Assembly: GCA_963965975.1 (NCBI GenBank)
Contig: OZ014421.1
Location: forward strand, 2,097,001 to 2,161,000
Direction of reading: 5' to 3'
From: Xestospongia bergquistia
Lineage: Eukaryota; Porifera; Demospongiae; Haplosclerida; Petrosiidae
Length of the DNA stretch: 64,000 nt
Shown here: positions 11,896-25,455 of the stretch, piece by piece
Layout: every line of letters starts with the position of its first letter
Position numbering within the stretch: the stretch's first letter is position 1
Notes under the pieces: generated by a model
What the model was told of the DNA's origin: nothing
Databases searched by the model: none
What the model saw: only the letters and a program-made list of their open reading frames with translations
Made by a program: the position numbers and the translations under genes

Positions 11896-12367
11896 ATGGA
11901 CAAGACCACTTCCCTCTGTCTGTGACATACCTCTCACCTCCAGTAGGTCCTGTTACTATAGGTGTTGTCCCAAGACAGTCTAGTCCACGAACTACTAGTT
12001 CATTGGTGAGTGATGATGTCATTGTCATGTGACCTTTATTCTCTCCTGTACCTCTAACACAGTACAGGATAAGATGACAAGTTTGAGAGAAGAGAACACA
12101 AAGTTAGTATCACAAGGACAGCGTCTTGTATCTGAACTAGAATGCACTTCTCATCAACTAGAATTAGCTAATGCTAAGGTATTTAATTAACTCTTAATCA
12201 TAGGGGTTAGTGTTATTATCCTTGTCATTACATTCACAGTTTAGAGGGTCGACTTAAGAAGTATTACATCAGTCAGCAGAAATTCAAAGAAGCGCGAGTA
12301 CTTACCTGAGCAGGGCCAAGTCTTAGAGAAGAAACTATTTAAAAAGAGTAGTCATGTATATAGATGA
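11896..12367 (+). pseudogene. Small coiled-coil protein gene, copy C (frameshifted)
   Basis: Family not recognised. Exons are a (11865-12005, ATG 11896), b (12063-12178) and c (12245-12367, stop TGA). In the consensus of the four copies the protein is about 123 residues: an S/T/P-rich head starting MDKT, a coiled coil (MTSLREENTKLVSQGQRL...), and a basic tail ending KKLFKKSSHVYR. Copy C has lost one base in exon a (110 nt, where intact copies have 111) and lost the tatagctac acceptor of exon b. An untranslated exon ending at gaactg|gtaagt (11744) probably lies upstream. Confidence 0.65.
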
Positions 12368-12938
12368 TTATACAAAGATTGAAAAGATTGGAGAAGGGAC
12401 TTATGGTGTCTTCTTTCACGCTATATTTCTTACTTGTTTTAAAGGCTAGACATAAAGCTACTGGTAAGTTTGTGGCCTTGAAGAAAATACGTCTTGAGAG
12501 TGAGGGAGAAGGTGTACCTCTCTCTCCCTCTTTCTCTCTCTCTTATGCAGACTTGAGGAGATAATTCATCAAGATTCTAAGTTCTATCTTGTTTTAGAAT
12601 TCATGAGTATGAATTTAAAGAAATATCTTGATACTATTCCATCTGGACAGTATATTGATCCAGTATTATTAAAGGTAATGATCACAGTAATAATGGATAC
12701 ATGGATTGATAAATGGATACATAGATTAACAAATGGATACATGGATCAATAGATAAATAGATTAATGGACAAAAATATAAATGAATGGATGCATTGTATG
12801 GATAAATGGATGAACATATGACCAATCTACAATGACCATACATTATAGTAGTTATATTTATTGTTCTATTATTAAACTAGCTGACTTTGGACTTGTACGA
12901 GCCTATGTACACCCATGAGGTCTCTCTGTCTGTGCCTT

Positions 12939-12985
<47 letters not shown>

Positions 12986-13530
12986 AACACTGACCCATTG
13001 TTAAATTCCACAGGTAGTAACACTGTGGTACAGGGCTCCAGAAGTCTTACTTGGTTCAGCACAATATCTTGTCCGTCCCATTGATATATGGAGTATAGCT
13101 TGTATATTTGCTGAAATGTCTAATAAAAAACCTTTGTTTCAAGGAGACTCTGAAATTGATCAATTCTTCTGAATTTTCAGGCTTATCAAACAAGTTTTAT
13201 AAACTGGTTTAACTAGTTCCACTGTAGGATTTTGGGTACACCTATTGACACAACATGGCCTAATGTAACTGATCTACCAAATTTTAAACCAAATTTTCCT
13301 AAATGGATTGGAAAGACAATAAAACAAGTTTGTCCTCGACTTGATGCAGCAGGTTGTGACCTGTTAATGGTAAGTTATTGTTCAATGATCCTTTTTAATT
13401 CTAGTGTCTTTAATATCAGCAAATGTTGGTTTATAATCCTGGGAAGAGAATGTCAGCAAAGACTGCTATGCAACATCCTTATTTCAGTGATTTAGACAAG
13501 TCAGGTCTACCTGATACAGTACAGTCTTAA
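12354..13530 (+). pseudogene. CDK1/2-like kinase pseudogene C
   Basis: Begins with ATG 12354 inside the last codons of the small coiled-coil gene: [16 protein letters not shown], then exon [20 protein letters not shown]. The donor of exon 1 is deleted, so exon 1 runs into the intron. The PSTAIRE exon is absent: the EGVP codons run straight into a CT tract. The catalytic-loop exon has lost its 5' half, including HRDLKPQN; only LADFGL remains near 12878. Later exons are present up to DTVQS and TAA at 13530, but CGA has become TGA before the end of the RIF exon (about 13169). Not a working kinase. Confidence 0.85.
12940..12990. repeat. (CT)n(CA)n microsatellite
   Basis: CT run followed by a CA run in the CDK-C intron before the APE exon. 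Confidence 0.95.
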
Positions 13531-13822
13531 GAACATATTATAACATTAATATTTTATGTATCATTAACTGTATACTGTATTAACACACACTAATACATCT
13601 AATGAAATAACTTATAATAAATAAAATAACTTATATAGTTTAAGATTACTTTTTTTATGATGGAACTTGTAAGTAGAGAGTTGTCCACAATTAAAATAAC
13701 TGAGAGGTCATTATTAAGGGCGTGTCTAATTTGAATGAAAAGCTGGCTACATCTAGATCAGGTTTGACTACATTATTATAATAGTTATCTATTGTTATGT
13801 GTGTGTATGTCATGTTCTACAG

Positions 13823-16800
13823 ATTATTATATACCTACAAAGAGGTATGGTCACTCCACACATATAGTGGGTGACTACCTCTACATGTGGGGTGGTGATA
13901 TAGATGGTCTCCCTAGAGTACATGATAATGAAGTCAAACGGAAGATGACCTCTGTTATTGAGTTATTTCACTTACCAACTGGTAGATGGGAACAACGACC
14001 TACTAATGGAAAACCTCCACTGGGTGTCATTGCCTATACCTCAACTGTTATCAGTAACAGGATCTACTATTTTGGAGGACGTTGTAATCATGATGAGTGT
14101 CGTCACAATAGTGTCAACTCATTAATAACAGATTCACTTACATGGAATGAACTGTTCCCAACTAATCCAAGTATGGGTCCAATGATGAAGTCAAGGTGTA
14201 GGATGTTATCACTTACATTCAATAAAGTGGATTATCTACTGGTAGTTGGTGGTATTGGTCCACGTCGTACCTCTCTACAATCTGGTGCTCAGTATAGTGA
14301 TGTTTATGGTGATAATGTTTATACTAATGAACACCACTATTATCAGTTATCCAGTGGTAAGAAGATCAATATATCATGTTATTAATACATTATATATCAA
14401 GTACAATTTTATAACTGTTTGTATTTCAGGTCAGTGGATAATACCAGAAATTACTGGAGAATGTCCACTTCCTTGTCATAGCTTCACTCTTACATCACTA
14501 CCAAATAACAGAGCTCTGTTATTTGGTGGTGATATTCCTAATGGTTATATTAACACTGTGTATATTGCTCAGTGTACAAAGACTGCAGTGGTGAGTACAA
14601 TATGTATTAAGTTAAAGTATTTAGTTACAGTATAATATTGTGGAGTAATCAAGTTTAAAGTTTGATATTATTAAATGAACTAAATTTATAGTATATAATG
14701 TCTTTATATTATTATTAGGAACTGTTTTATTAATAAACAAGTGATTTATTGTTTGTTAATATTTCTTTAATCAAGTTAGAGGTTATATTGATAACTGAAA
14801 CATTCCTTTAGTGAACTATATAGTGATACCATATTTCATTGACTAAATGTCACTCTTGAATAGTAGCCTCCCTTTTTGTATATCAGTTAAATTGATGAAG
14901 AGCTTGAATAGATGATACAATGACTGCTTAACAAAATTGTCTATTGATAATTTATAATTGATTATTGATATTAATATTATATATATAATAATAATATGTA
15001 TAATATTATATTAATTAATATTAAGTTGTTCTGTTAAGTGAAAAACGCAAAAAAAGATAATTTTTATTTTTTAAAAATGTTTATTCAGTCAGGAAATAAC
15101 TGTAGTTTCATAAAGTCCTTAAAGAAATAAGTTCACAATAAGGTAATATTTGTTTAAAATTTTTGTCAATGCTTGATCTATCATTTACTAACTGATACAA
15201 AAATTTTAAAGCTATTGTTTATCAGGAATGTTCAGAATCACTTCTAACTCTAGAAACTTTAATAATTCACAATTATATTTTAAATAGTGACCTCAAATAG
15301 TAAATTTTCCTATTGTTGTTCAGTATTAAAACAGATGTCACAGGTCTTATTAAAGGAAATATTGTAACTAAATTAAAATCCACATAAACTATAAAATGAA
15401 CAATATTCTTAAACATTTCCCAGTACACAGTATTAATTACTGCTATTAATTGTATAATATGTTAACTTGAATATTATCTACCCAGCACTGGGAGAAGATA
15501 AGTGAACCACACATATCATGGAATTGGCCTCAGAGTAGATTGTGTCATGCTACCACTATTATTAGTGACCTATATGTGATGATGGTGGGTGGATATCCTA
15601 CTAGTATTGCTGACAGCTGGTTATTTAACATTGATACAAAGACATGGACAAAGGTTAGTTACTAGTTATCATGTGACCTAACACTAACACAAAGTGAGTT
15701 AATGTCTATGATCTACAGTATGAGGAGATATAATAAAGTGTGACTATTTGAACTTTGACCTCTGAAAATAACCCTCATCTATAGAAAATTTCTAATTAAT
15801 AATAGTTATTGTTTTTATGACCTGGTGTTATACCTGTAGTCCTGACACTATAGTATGTTAACATTTATGATAGTATAGTCTATTGATATATATGATTTGT
15901 TTATAGTTATAATTCAGTTATTAAAGACTGTACATAAGTACTTATGTTCATGTTTTAAAGTATTGTAACATGTCAATTCTACCAGTAAGGTTATAGTCTG
16001 TTACTAGAGTACATGTATCCACTGATGTTACATGTATAATGACTGTTTTTGTAGTAATATCATAACATCATTATTATAATGTCATATAGTACTCTATATT
16101 CATCTTATAGCTCAATATACCACGCTTAGTGACTAAGAGAAGTAGACACTCCCTCTCAGTATGGAATGTATCACCTAACATTGTATGGGTAGTACAATTT
16201 GGAGGAGTCTATAATGGTCAACTCAATGATACTACAATGATAGAACTTAGTAAGTACTGTCTATTGATGATGGTATTTGTTATATAGTACACAAACACAT
16301 ACACACATTATCAGTATTATCACAGTATGATATAGGAGTATTGACACACTAACTGTTTATATTAATATTACAAACTAGTCTCATAACTCAATACTATTGT
16401 AACATACTATATCTCTCACTGTAGTATGTAATGATGACCAGTGGACTGTAGGAGATGTAATAACTAACCTGACATCTACTGAAGAATATCAACTTAAGCT
16501 ACAACAGAAAAGACATGGACAACCTCAACTTACTGTGCAATCTCCTACACATCTTCAACCTTCATCTTCATTACATCAAGAATTACAAGAGAACGATAGA
16601 GAAATTCAACGTTTAACACAACCACTTGAAGTTACCAACAAAGAGCTACAAGATACCAAACAACAGCAGATAGATATGACAAGAGCTCTTCAAGAGGACC
16701 TTCAAAGAAAAGAAAGACAACTGCATCAACTACATCAAGAACTTCAAGAGAAACAACAAGCTCAAGCTAATCTTGTACGTGAGCACAGAAATAGAGAAAG

Positions 16801-17755
16801 GTTACTTCAACAACAACTACAAGATCAAGAAGAGAGAGAAAGACAACAGTTACAGGATAGTCAAGAGAGAAAAAGAGTACTATGTAAAGAATGTGATAAT
16901 TTTCGTCAACAATTACAGGTCTCAACCTCTGCTCTTCAGCAAACACGTCAAGCTAATGCCACTCTACAACAACAAGTTCAAAAGTTACAAGAACAGTCTC
17001 ACTGGGTAGTGAGAAGACAGGAGATTGAGATGACTGAGGAGATCCTTGGGAAAGGAGGTTGGGGAGAAGTCAAGGTGGCTAAATTTCGTGGCCTTAGAGT
17101 AGCTGTGAAATGTCTTTATGAAGTTATCCTCTCACCATATAACATATCAGTTTTTACAAGAGAAATGGAGATTGCTGCTCAAGTACGTCATCCCAATCTC
17201 CTTCAGTTCATAGGAGCCACTAAAGTGGGTACTCCTATCATCCTCTCAGAACTAATGCCAACTAGTCTTCGCAAAGAGCTAGAAACTGGTCCTCTACCCT
17301 ATCCTGCTGTTCTGACTATTAGTCAAGATATAGCCTGTGGTCTCAACTATCTCCACCTCTTTAAACCAGACCCAATACTACATAGAGATGTCAGCAGTGC
17401 TAACGTTCTGTTACAGTCAATTATTGGTGGGTGGAGAGCCAAGGTATCAGACTATGGTTCAGCTAATCTTCAACCAATGATTGGTCATACAGTCAATCCA
17501 GGTAATCCAGTTTATTCTGCTCCAGAAGCTGGTGTACCAAGAGACCATTCTCCTGCAATGGATGTTTACAGTTATGGTGTTGTCTTGATTGAAATGATGA
17601 TCTGTTGTATTCCTGAGGTAGCTCAGAGACAACTTCATATTAACAGTATTAGACGACCAACGTTTAAAGCTCTTATTGAGCGATGTTTAAAGGAGAATCG
17701 TAGAGAACGTCCGACAATATCAGAGATTATAACAGACTTCAATGAAACCATTTAA
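13823..17755 (+). CDS. Kelch-coiled-coil-protein kinase, copy C (KK-C)
   Basis: Exons 13823-14356, 14430-14590, 15486-15653, 16111-16249 and 16425-17755, all open and in phase, giving at least 776 residues. Kelch blades as in KK-A, but loops differ: GGDIDGLPRV, GGRCNHDECRHNS, YSDVYGDNVYTNE, GGYPTSIADSW, GGVYNGQLN. The coiled coil runs from about residue 340 to 520. The kinase keeps GKGGWGEV, VAVKCL (closer to the usual VAVK than the other copies), HRDVSSAN, DYG and APEA. Stop TAA follows FNETI. The first exon carrying the start codon is not identified. One of the best preserved copies. Confidence 0.9.
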
Positions 17756-18023
17756 TAGTATACTAGTGTGTGTTTTAATTTTAGTAGTAAGGTTATTATA
17801 ATAGTTAGTTTAGTTATTGTACTATGTGTGATTATTATAATAATATTACCATATATGGACATTTTGCAGAGAAGTGAATGTATCAATTATAACTGGCATT
17901 TCTGCTCTTTCACTTAGAGAAGGCAATGCTAGACTATATATATATAGAAAGAGTGTTCATAAAGTTTTATCTCAAATGTTGACTGACATACAGTTATATT
18001 AACAATATAAAATATAATATTAT

Positions 18024-19443
18024 TTATATACTATATGCTGGACTCCTTAATGTACAGATGTCTACATTAGGATGATAGTGAGCTGGTCCTGGAGTAGATT
18101 CTATTAAATAGAACATTAATATTTTAGTTGTTAAAGATAATGCTGACACTATCTTTAGTTGTGAGATGGTAAATGTGATATAGTGTAAGAAGGATAAGAT
18201 GTCAGTGTAATATTAGTGGCCTCTAGCGTGTTATAACAGTTAGGAGCTGGTTGAATAGTTGAGCCTATTAGAAGATATAAGATCATACTTAAATGGAACA
18301 TCTCTATAATGGACACTATGGAAGTCTAGTGTGACAGTCTGAACCTTAAGCTACATGCTTAATGTTTAAGGTTTAGTGATAGGATCAGTATTAAAATATG
18401 CTGATCTCAGACTGTCATGCTGTACTTCTTTAGGACAATGTCATTAGTAGAGGTGTGTCCTCAATATAAAGGTCATTAAAGTATTTTTAGTATGGGCCTA
18501 GAACAAGTGTCCTGAACTTCAGACTTATAATTTATTCCAATTTTTATTACCAAGAGGTAGAGTTGTTTTAATTCTCATAGAATAAGATGGAGCAGTCCTT
18601 GTAGTTAAAGATTGACGTCCAATTATATGAGGTATATTATAGGAACATGGAAGAGTATTCTAAAATTAAATAGATTTAATAAAATTATAACTAAATTATA
18701 TAAAAATTACTTGATCCCTGTCCTGATTAGTTTGATAAATCCATAAATTTGTGGTCATAATTGGAGGGGGTTTACCTGTTACCATGACAACATTATCAAT
18801 TTAAACATAGTAATAAAGGACATATTGTTAATATGATGGGTTGATATCCAACATAATGGACCTTTACTACTTAAAGAAGATGGTCGGACATCATAGGTAC
18901 AGGGAGAAGGTGTCACTATTTGTTCCAGAGAAAGAGGTGGCCGTGAGACCAAGCATTGTCTTAAACCTGAAATTATAATCCTCTCAAGACATTTCACTAT
19001 ATTACTTACCAATACAATGAGATGTCTTTGGTTTTTCAATAGTATAAAAAGTGGAGGAGTTGAGGTTACTATAGAGAATATTATTAACAATGATCTAATT
19101 AATTGAATCTATTAATTTTACTGCTAATAAATAAAAGCGCGAATTGTTGTTATTGCTAGTGGACAAATAGTCGAATCTGATTGGTCGAGGGCTTTTGAAG
19201 TATATAAAGAACTGCGCTGGAATTTTTATCATTTCTTGTCCAAGTTAGTTTGTAATAAAGATGTTGTCCTTGTTGTTGTGAAACTAACTATGGTCTACAC
19301 TACAATGACTACCTCATCTCTACAAAAACTTTCTTGCTCACTTACCGAGTCAGTTTTAAGACAATCTTTTGAGGTCTCTTAGCTGGTCGTCCATTAGGAG
19401 TCAGTGAACACAATCTATCTCTAAAGAACTGATGCTCTTCCAT
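18024..19443 (-). pseudogene. ODF3/SHIPPO-like gene, copy D (broken)
   Basis: Same seven-exon layout as copy C: 19346-19443, 19010-19068, 18826-18966, 18711-18775, about 18551-18659, about 18148-18264, and 18024-18100. The exon-3 donor is lost (AACA|ATATG, where H has AACA|GTATG), and exon 6 has an in-frame TAA (CAC AAC TAA). The PG-rich repeats are otherwise intact, including TPSPCTYDVRPSSL. Without splicing, exon 3 reads on to a stop just after the third exon. Confidence 0.8.
19180..19209 (+). promoter_or_regulatory. Putative CCAAT + TATA core promoter, copy D
   Basis: attgg (19180-19184) and tatataaag (19201-19209) in the same arrangement as copies C and H, with a spacer slightly different from C. 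Function inferred from conservation and position only. Confidence 0.45.
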
Positions 19444-19687
19444 TCCAGCCTCACCTAACTAAGACCACACCTTAGATATTTTTAACACTTTGTGTACTGT
19501 GTGGTGTGGTAGCCTACTCCTGGCTATTGTGAACTGGTAAGTACATTGTTTATACAATACTATAATTGGTAATGTATTTAATAAAATATTAATAAATTGT
19601 ATTTAATAATGAACTGTATACAAATCTATTCTATAAATTTAAATATTCTTTTCTAGTTTATAAAAGTTCCAGTTGTAGTCATTACTC

Positions 19688-20169
19688 ATGGACAAGACCA
19701 CCTCACCTCTGTCTGTGACATATCTCTCACCTCCATTAGGTCTGTTACTAGAGGTGTTGTCCCAAGACAGCCTAGTCCATGAACTACTAGTTCATTGGTG
19801 AGTAATGATGTCATTGTCATGTGACCTTCATTCTCTCCTGTATAGCAACCTACCTCTAACACAGTACAGGATAAGATGACAAGTTTGAGGGAAAAGAACA
19901 CAAAGTTAGTATCACAAGGACAGTGTCTTGTCTTTGAACTAGAAAGCACTTCACATCAACTAGAATTAGCTAATGCTAAGGTATTTAATTAACTCTTAAT
20001 CATAGGGGTTAGTGTTATTATCCTCGTCATTAGATTCACAGTTTAGAGAGTCGACTTAAGAAGTATTACATCAGTCAGCAGAAATTCAAAAAAGTGCCAG
20101 TACTTACCTGAGCAGGACCAAGTCTTAGAGAAGAAACTATTTAAAAAGAGTACTCATGTCTATAGATGA
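19688..20169 (+). pseudogene. Small coiled-coil protein gene, copy D (frameshifted)
   Basis: Exon a 19688-19797 (110 nt, one base short, so shifted), exon b 19846-19980 (45 codons; PTSNTVQDKMTSLRE coil), exon c 20047-20169 ending KKLFKKSTHVYR and TGA. The unknown family is described at copy C. The stop overlaps the CDK-D start (ATG 20156). Confidence 0.65.
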
Positions 20170-20334
20170 TTATACAAAGATTGAAAAGATTGGAGAAGGG
20201 ACTTATGGTGTCGTTTACAAGGTAAGTCTTCTTTCACACTATATTTCTTACTTTTAAAGGCTAGACATAAAGCTACTGGTATGTCTGTGGCCTTGAAGAA
20301 AATACATCTTGAGAGTGAGGAAGAACGTGTACCT

Positions 20335-20375
20335 CTCTCTCTCTCTCTCTCTCTCTCCTTCTCATACTCTCTCTC
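20335..20375. repeat. (CT)n tract fused to CDK-D exon 2
   Basis: The CT tract directly follows the EERVP codons. This is where the PSTAIRE exon is missing. Confidence 0.9.
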
Positions 20376-20754
20376 TCTTGTGCAGACTTGAGGAGATAAT
20401 TCATCAAGATTCTAAGTTCTATCTTGTTTTTGAATTCATTAGTATGGATTTAAAGAAATATCTTGATACTATTCTATCTGGACAGTATATTGATCCAGTA
20501 TTATTAAAGGTAATGATCACAGTAATAATGGATACATGGTTTGATAAATGGATACATAGATTGACAAATGGATACATGGATCAATAGATAAATAGATTAA
20601 TGGACAAACATATAAATGAATGGATGTATTGGATGGATAAATGGATGAACAAATGACCATACACAATAGTAGTTATATTTATTGTTCTATTATTAACTGG
20701 CTGAGTTTGGACTTGTACGAGCCTACGTACACCCATGAGGTCTCTCTGTCTGTG

Positions 20755-20757
<3 letters not shown>

Positions 20758-20808
<51 letters not shown>
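20758..20808. repeat. (CT)n(CA)n microsatellite
   Basis: Same site as 12940-12990, in CDK-D. Confidence 0.95.
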
Positions 20809-21629
20809 TGACCCATTTTTAAATTCCACAGAGAGTAACACTGTGGTACAGGGCCCCTGAAGTCTTACTTGGTTCAGCACGATATTCTTGTCCCATTGAT
20901 GTATGGAGTATAGCTTGTATATTTGCTGAAATGTCTAATAAAAAACCTCTGTTTCAAGGAGACTCAGAAATTGATCAACTCTTCTGAATTTTAAAGCAGT
21001 TTTTATAAACTGGTTTAACTAGTTCCACTGTAGGATTTTGGGTACACCTAATGATACAACATGGCCTAATGTAACTGATCTACCAAATTTTAAACCAAAT
21101 TTTCCTAAATAGATTGGAAAGACAATAAAAGAAGTTTGTCCTCAACTTGATGCAGCAGGTTGTAACCTGTTAATGGTAAGTTATTGCTCAATGATCCTTT
21201 TTAATTCTAGTGTCTTTAATATCAGCAAATGTTGGTTTATAATCCTGGGAAGAGAATGTCAGCAAAGACTGCTATGCAACATCCTTATTTCAGTGATTTA
21301 GACAAGTCAGGTCTACCTGATACAGTACAGTCTTAAGAACATATTATTACATTAATATTTTATGTATCATTAACTGTATACTGTATTAACACACACTAAT
21401 ACATATGAATGGAATAACTTATAATAAATAAAATAGCTTGTATAGTCTAAGATTACCTGTTTTATGATGGAACTTGTAAGTAGAGAGTTGTCCTCAATTA
21501 AAATAACTGAGAACTCATTGTTAAGGGCGTGTCTATTTTGAAAGAAAAGCTGGCTACGTCTAGATCAGGTTTGACTATATTATTATAATAGTTATCTATT
21601 GTTATGTGTGTGTGTGTCATGTTCTACAG

Positions 21630-24600
21630 ATTATTATATACCTACAAAGAGGTATGGTCACTCCACACATATAGTGGGTGACTACCTCTACATGTGGGGT
21701 GGTGATATAGATGGTCTCCCTAGAGTACATGATAATGAAGTCAAACGGAAGATGACCTCTGTTATTGAGTTATTTCACTTACCAACTGGTAAATGGGAAC
21801 AACGACCTACTAATGGAAAATCTCCACTAGGTGTCTATAATTATGCCTCAACTGTTATCAGTAACATGATCTACTATTTTGGAGGCTATTGTAGTCATGA
21901 CAAGTGTCGTTACAGTAGTCTGAACTCATTAATAATAGATTCACTTACATGGAATGAACTGTTCCCAACTAATCCAAGTATGGGTCCAATGATGAAGTCA
22001 AGCTGTGGGATAATATCACTTACTTTCAATAAAGTGGATTATCTACTGGTAGTTGGTGGTATTGGTCCACGTCCTACCTCTCCACAACCTGGTGCTCAGT
22101 ATAGTGATGCTTATGGTGGTAATGTTCATACTAATGAACACCACTATTGTCAGTTATCCAGTGGTAAGAAGATCAATATATCATGTACATTATATATCAA
22201 GTACAATTTTATAACTGTTTGTATTTCAGGTCAGTGGATAATACCAGAAATTACTGGAGAATGTCCACCTCCTTGTGATAGCTTCACTCTTACATCACTA
22301 CCTAATAACAGAGCTCTGTTATTTGGTGGTAGTACTCCTAATGGTTATATTAACACTGTGTATATTGCTCAGTGTACAAAGACTGCAGTGGTGAGTACAA
22401 TATGTATTAAGTTAAAGTATTTAGTTACTGTATAATATTGTGGAGTAATCAAGTTTAAAGTTTGATATTATTAAATGAACTAAATTTATAGTATATAATG
22501 TCATTATATTATTATTAAGAACTGTTTTATTAATAAACAAGTGATTTATTGTTTGTTAATATTTCTTTAATCATCTTAGAGGTTATATTGATAACTGAAA
22601 CATTCCTTTAATCAACTATATAGTGATACCATATTTCATTGACTAAATGTCACTCTCGAATAGTAGCCTCCCTTTTTGTATATCAGTGAAATTGATGATG
22701 AGCTTGAATAAATGATACAATGACTGCTTAACAAAATTGTCTATTGATAATTTATAATTGACTATTAATATTAATATTATATATATAATAATAATATGTA
22801 TAATATTATATTAATTAATATTAAGTTGTTCTGTTAAGTGAAAAACACAAAAAAGATATATTTTTATTTTTTAAAAATGTTTATTCAGTCAGGAAATGTT
22901 TGATCTATCATTTACTAACTGACATAAAAAGTTTAAAGCTATTGTTTATCAGGAATGTTCAGAATCACTTCTAACTCTAGAAACTTTAATAATTCACAAT
23001 TATATTTTAAATAGTGACCTCAAATAGTAAATTTCCCTATTGTTGTTCAATATTAAAATAGATGTCCCAGGTCTTATTAAAGGAAATATTGTAACTAAAT
23101 TAAAATCATCATAAACTATAAAATGAAGAATATTCTTAATCATTTCCCAGTATACAGTATTAATTACTGCTATGTTAATTGAATAATATGTTAACTTGAA
23201 TATTATCTACCCAGCACTGGGAGAAGATAAGTGAACCACTTCACAAATCAGTGAATTGGCCTCAGAGTAGATCGCGTCATGCTACCACTATTATCAGTGA
23301 TGTACATGTGATGATGGTGGGTGGAATGGATAAAAACTTCATTAGTATTGCTGACAGCTGGTTATTTAACATTGATACAAAGACATGGACAATGGTTAGT
23401 TACTAGTTATCATGTGACCTAACACTAACACAAAGTGAGTTAATGTCTATGATCTACAATATGAGGAGATATAATAAAGTGTAACTATTTGAACTTTGAC
23501 CTCTAAAAATAACCCTTATCTATAAAAAAATTTCTAATTAATAATAGTTATTGTTTTTATGACCTAGTTTTATACCTGTAGTCCTGACACTATAGTATGT
23601 TAACATTTATGATAGTATAGTCTATTGATATATCTGATTTGTTTATAGTTATAATTCAGTTATTAAAGACTGTACATAAGTACTTATGTTCATGTTTTAA
23701 AGTATTGTAACATGTCAACTCTACCAGTTCATATAAAGTTATAGTCTGTTACTAGAGTACATGTATCCACTGATGTTACATGTATAATGACTGTTTTTGT
23801 AGTAATATCATAACATCATTATTATAATGTCATATAGTACACTATATTCCATCTTATAGCTCAATATACCAGAGTCAGTGAATAAGAGATGGAGCCACTC
23901 CCTCTCAGTATGGAATGTGTCACCTACCACTGTATGGGTAATACAATTTGGAGGATGCTATGGTTGTAAACTCAGTGATACTACAGTGACAGAACTTAGT
24001 ACGTACTGTCTATTGATGATATATAGTACACACACACATTATCATATTATCACAGTATGATATAGGAGTATTGACACATTAACTGTTTATATTACAAACT
24101 AGTCTCATAACTCAATACTATTGTAACATACTATATCTCTCACTGTAGTATGTAATGATGACCAGTGGACTGTAGGAGATGTAATAACTAACCTGACATC
24201 TACTGAAGAATATCAACTTAAGCTACAACAGAAGGGACATGGACAACCTCAACTTACTGTCCAATCTCCTACACGTCTTCAACCTTCATCTTCATCACGT
24301 CAGGAATTACAAAATAGAAAAATGCAACGTTTAACACGACAATTTGAAGTTACCAACAAAGAGCTACAAGATACCAAACAACAGCAGATAGATATGACAA
24401 GAGCTCTTCAAGAGGACCTTGAAACAAAAGAAAGACAACTTCATCAACTATGTCAAGAACTTCAAAAGAAACAACAAACTCAAGCTATTCTTGAACGTGA
24501 GCACAGAAATAGAGAAAGGTTACTTCAACAACAACTACAAGATCAAGAAGAGAGAGAAAGACGACAGTTACAGGATAGTCAAGAGAAGGAAAGAGAACTA

Positions 24601-25455
24601 TGTCAAGAACGTGATAATCTTCGTCAACAATTTCAGAACTCAACCACTGCTCTTCAACAAACACGTCAAGCTAATGCCACTCTTCAACAACAAGTTCAGC
24701 AGTTACAAGAATGGTCTCACTGGGTAGTGAGGAGAGAGGAGATTGAGATAACTGAGGAGATCCTTGGGAAAGGAGGTTGGGGAGAAGTCAAGGTGGCTAA
24801 ATTTCGTGCCCTTAGAGTAGCTGCCAAATGTCTTCATGAAGTTATCCTGTCACCATATAACATATCAGTTTTTATACGAGAAATGGAGATTGCTGCTCGA
24901 GTACATCATCCTAATCTCCTTCAGTTCATAGGAGCCACTAAAGTGGGTACTCCTATCATCCTCTCAGAACTAATGCCAACTAGTCTTCGTAAAGAGTTAG
25001 AAGCTGGTCCTCTACCCTATCCTGCTGTTCTGACTATCAGTCAAGATATAGCCTGTGGTCTCAACTATCTCCACCTCTTTAAACCAGACCCAATACTACA
25101 TAGAGATGTCAGCACTGCTAACGTTCTGTTACTGCCAATTGTTGGTGGGTGGAGAGCCAAGGTATCAGACTATGGTTCAGCTAATCTTCAACCAATGATT
25201 GGTCGTACAATCAACCCAGGTAATCCAGTTTATTCTGCTCCAGAAGCTGGTGTACCAAAAGACCATTCTCCTGCAATGGATGTTTACAGTTATGGTGTTG
25301 TCTTGATTGAAATGATGATCTGTCGTATTCCTGAGGTAGCTCAGAGACAACTTCATATTAACAGTATTAGACGACCAACGTTTAAAGCTCTTATTGAACG
25401 ATGTTTGAAAGAGAATCGTAGAGAACGTCCGACAATGTCAGAGAGACTTCAATGA
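21630..25455 (+). CDS. Kelch-coiled-coil-protein kinase, copy D (KK-D)
   Basis: Exons 21630-22163, 22230-22390, 23215-23394, 23860-23998 and 24149-25455, all in phase. Intron 1 has shrunk to 66 bp with no stop, so its retention would give a longer in-frame protein. Distinct loops: GGYCSHDKCRYSSLNS, GGMDKNFISIADSW, GGCYGCKLS. A short deletion in the coil start (QNRKMQRL) keeps the frame. The kinase keeps GKGGWGEV, VAAKC, HRDVSTAN, DYG and APEA. A deletion near 25445 shifts the last codons, so it ends MSERLQ and lacks the usual FNETI tail. Probably still functional. Confidence 0.87.

Larger units (their letters stand above)
20156..21335 (+). pseudogene. CDK1/2-like kinase pseudogene D
   Basis: Exon 1 is intact ([20 protein letters not shown], then donor gtaagt), exon 2 keeps VALKK, then comes the CT tract with no PSTAIRE exon. 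The [12 protein letters not shown] exon is present. The HRDLKPQN part is missing. The APE exon acceptor survives as cacag|agagtaac. Two nonsense changes: TTC TGA (CGA in others, about 20988) with loss of the donor behind it, and AAA TAG ATT (W to stop, about 21110). Ends DTVQS, TAA. Confidence 0.85.

Noticed and set aside
19686..19949. Minus-strand frames over the small coiled-coil gene (also 53459-53668, 60006-60215)
   Set aside because: They are the reverse of exons a and b; the plus strand has proper splice sites and phase.
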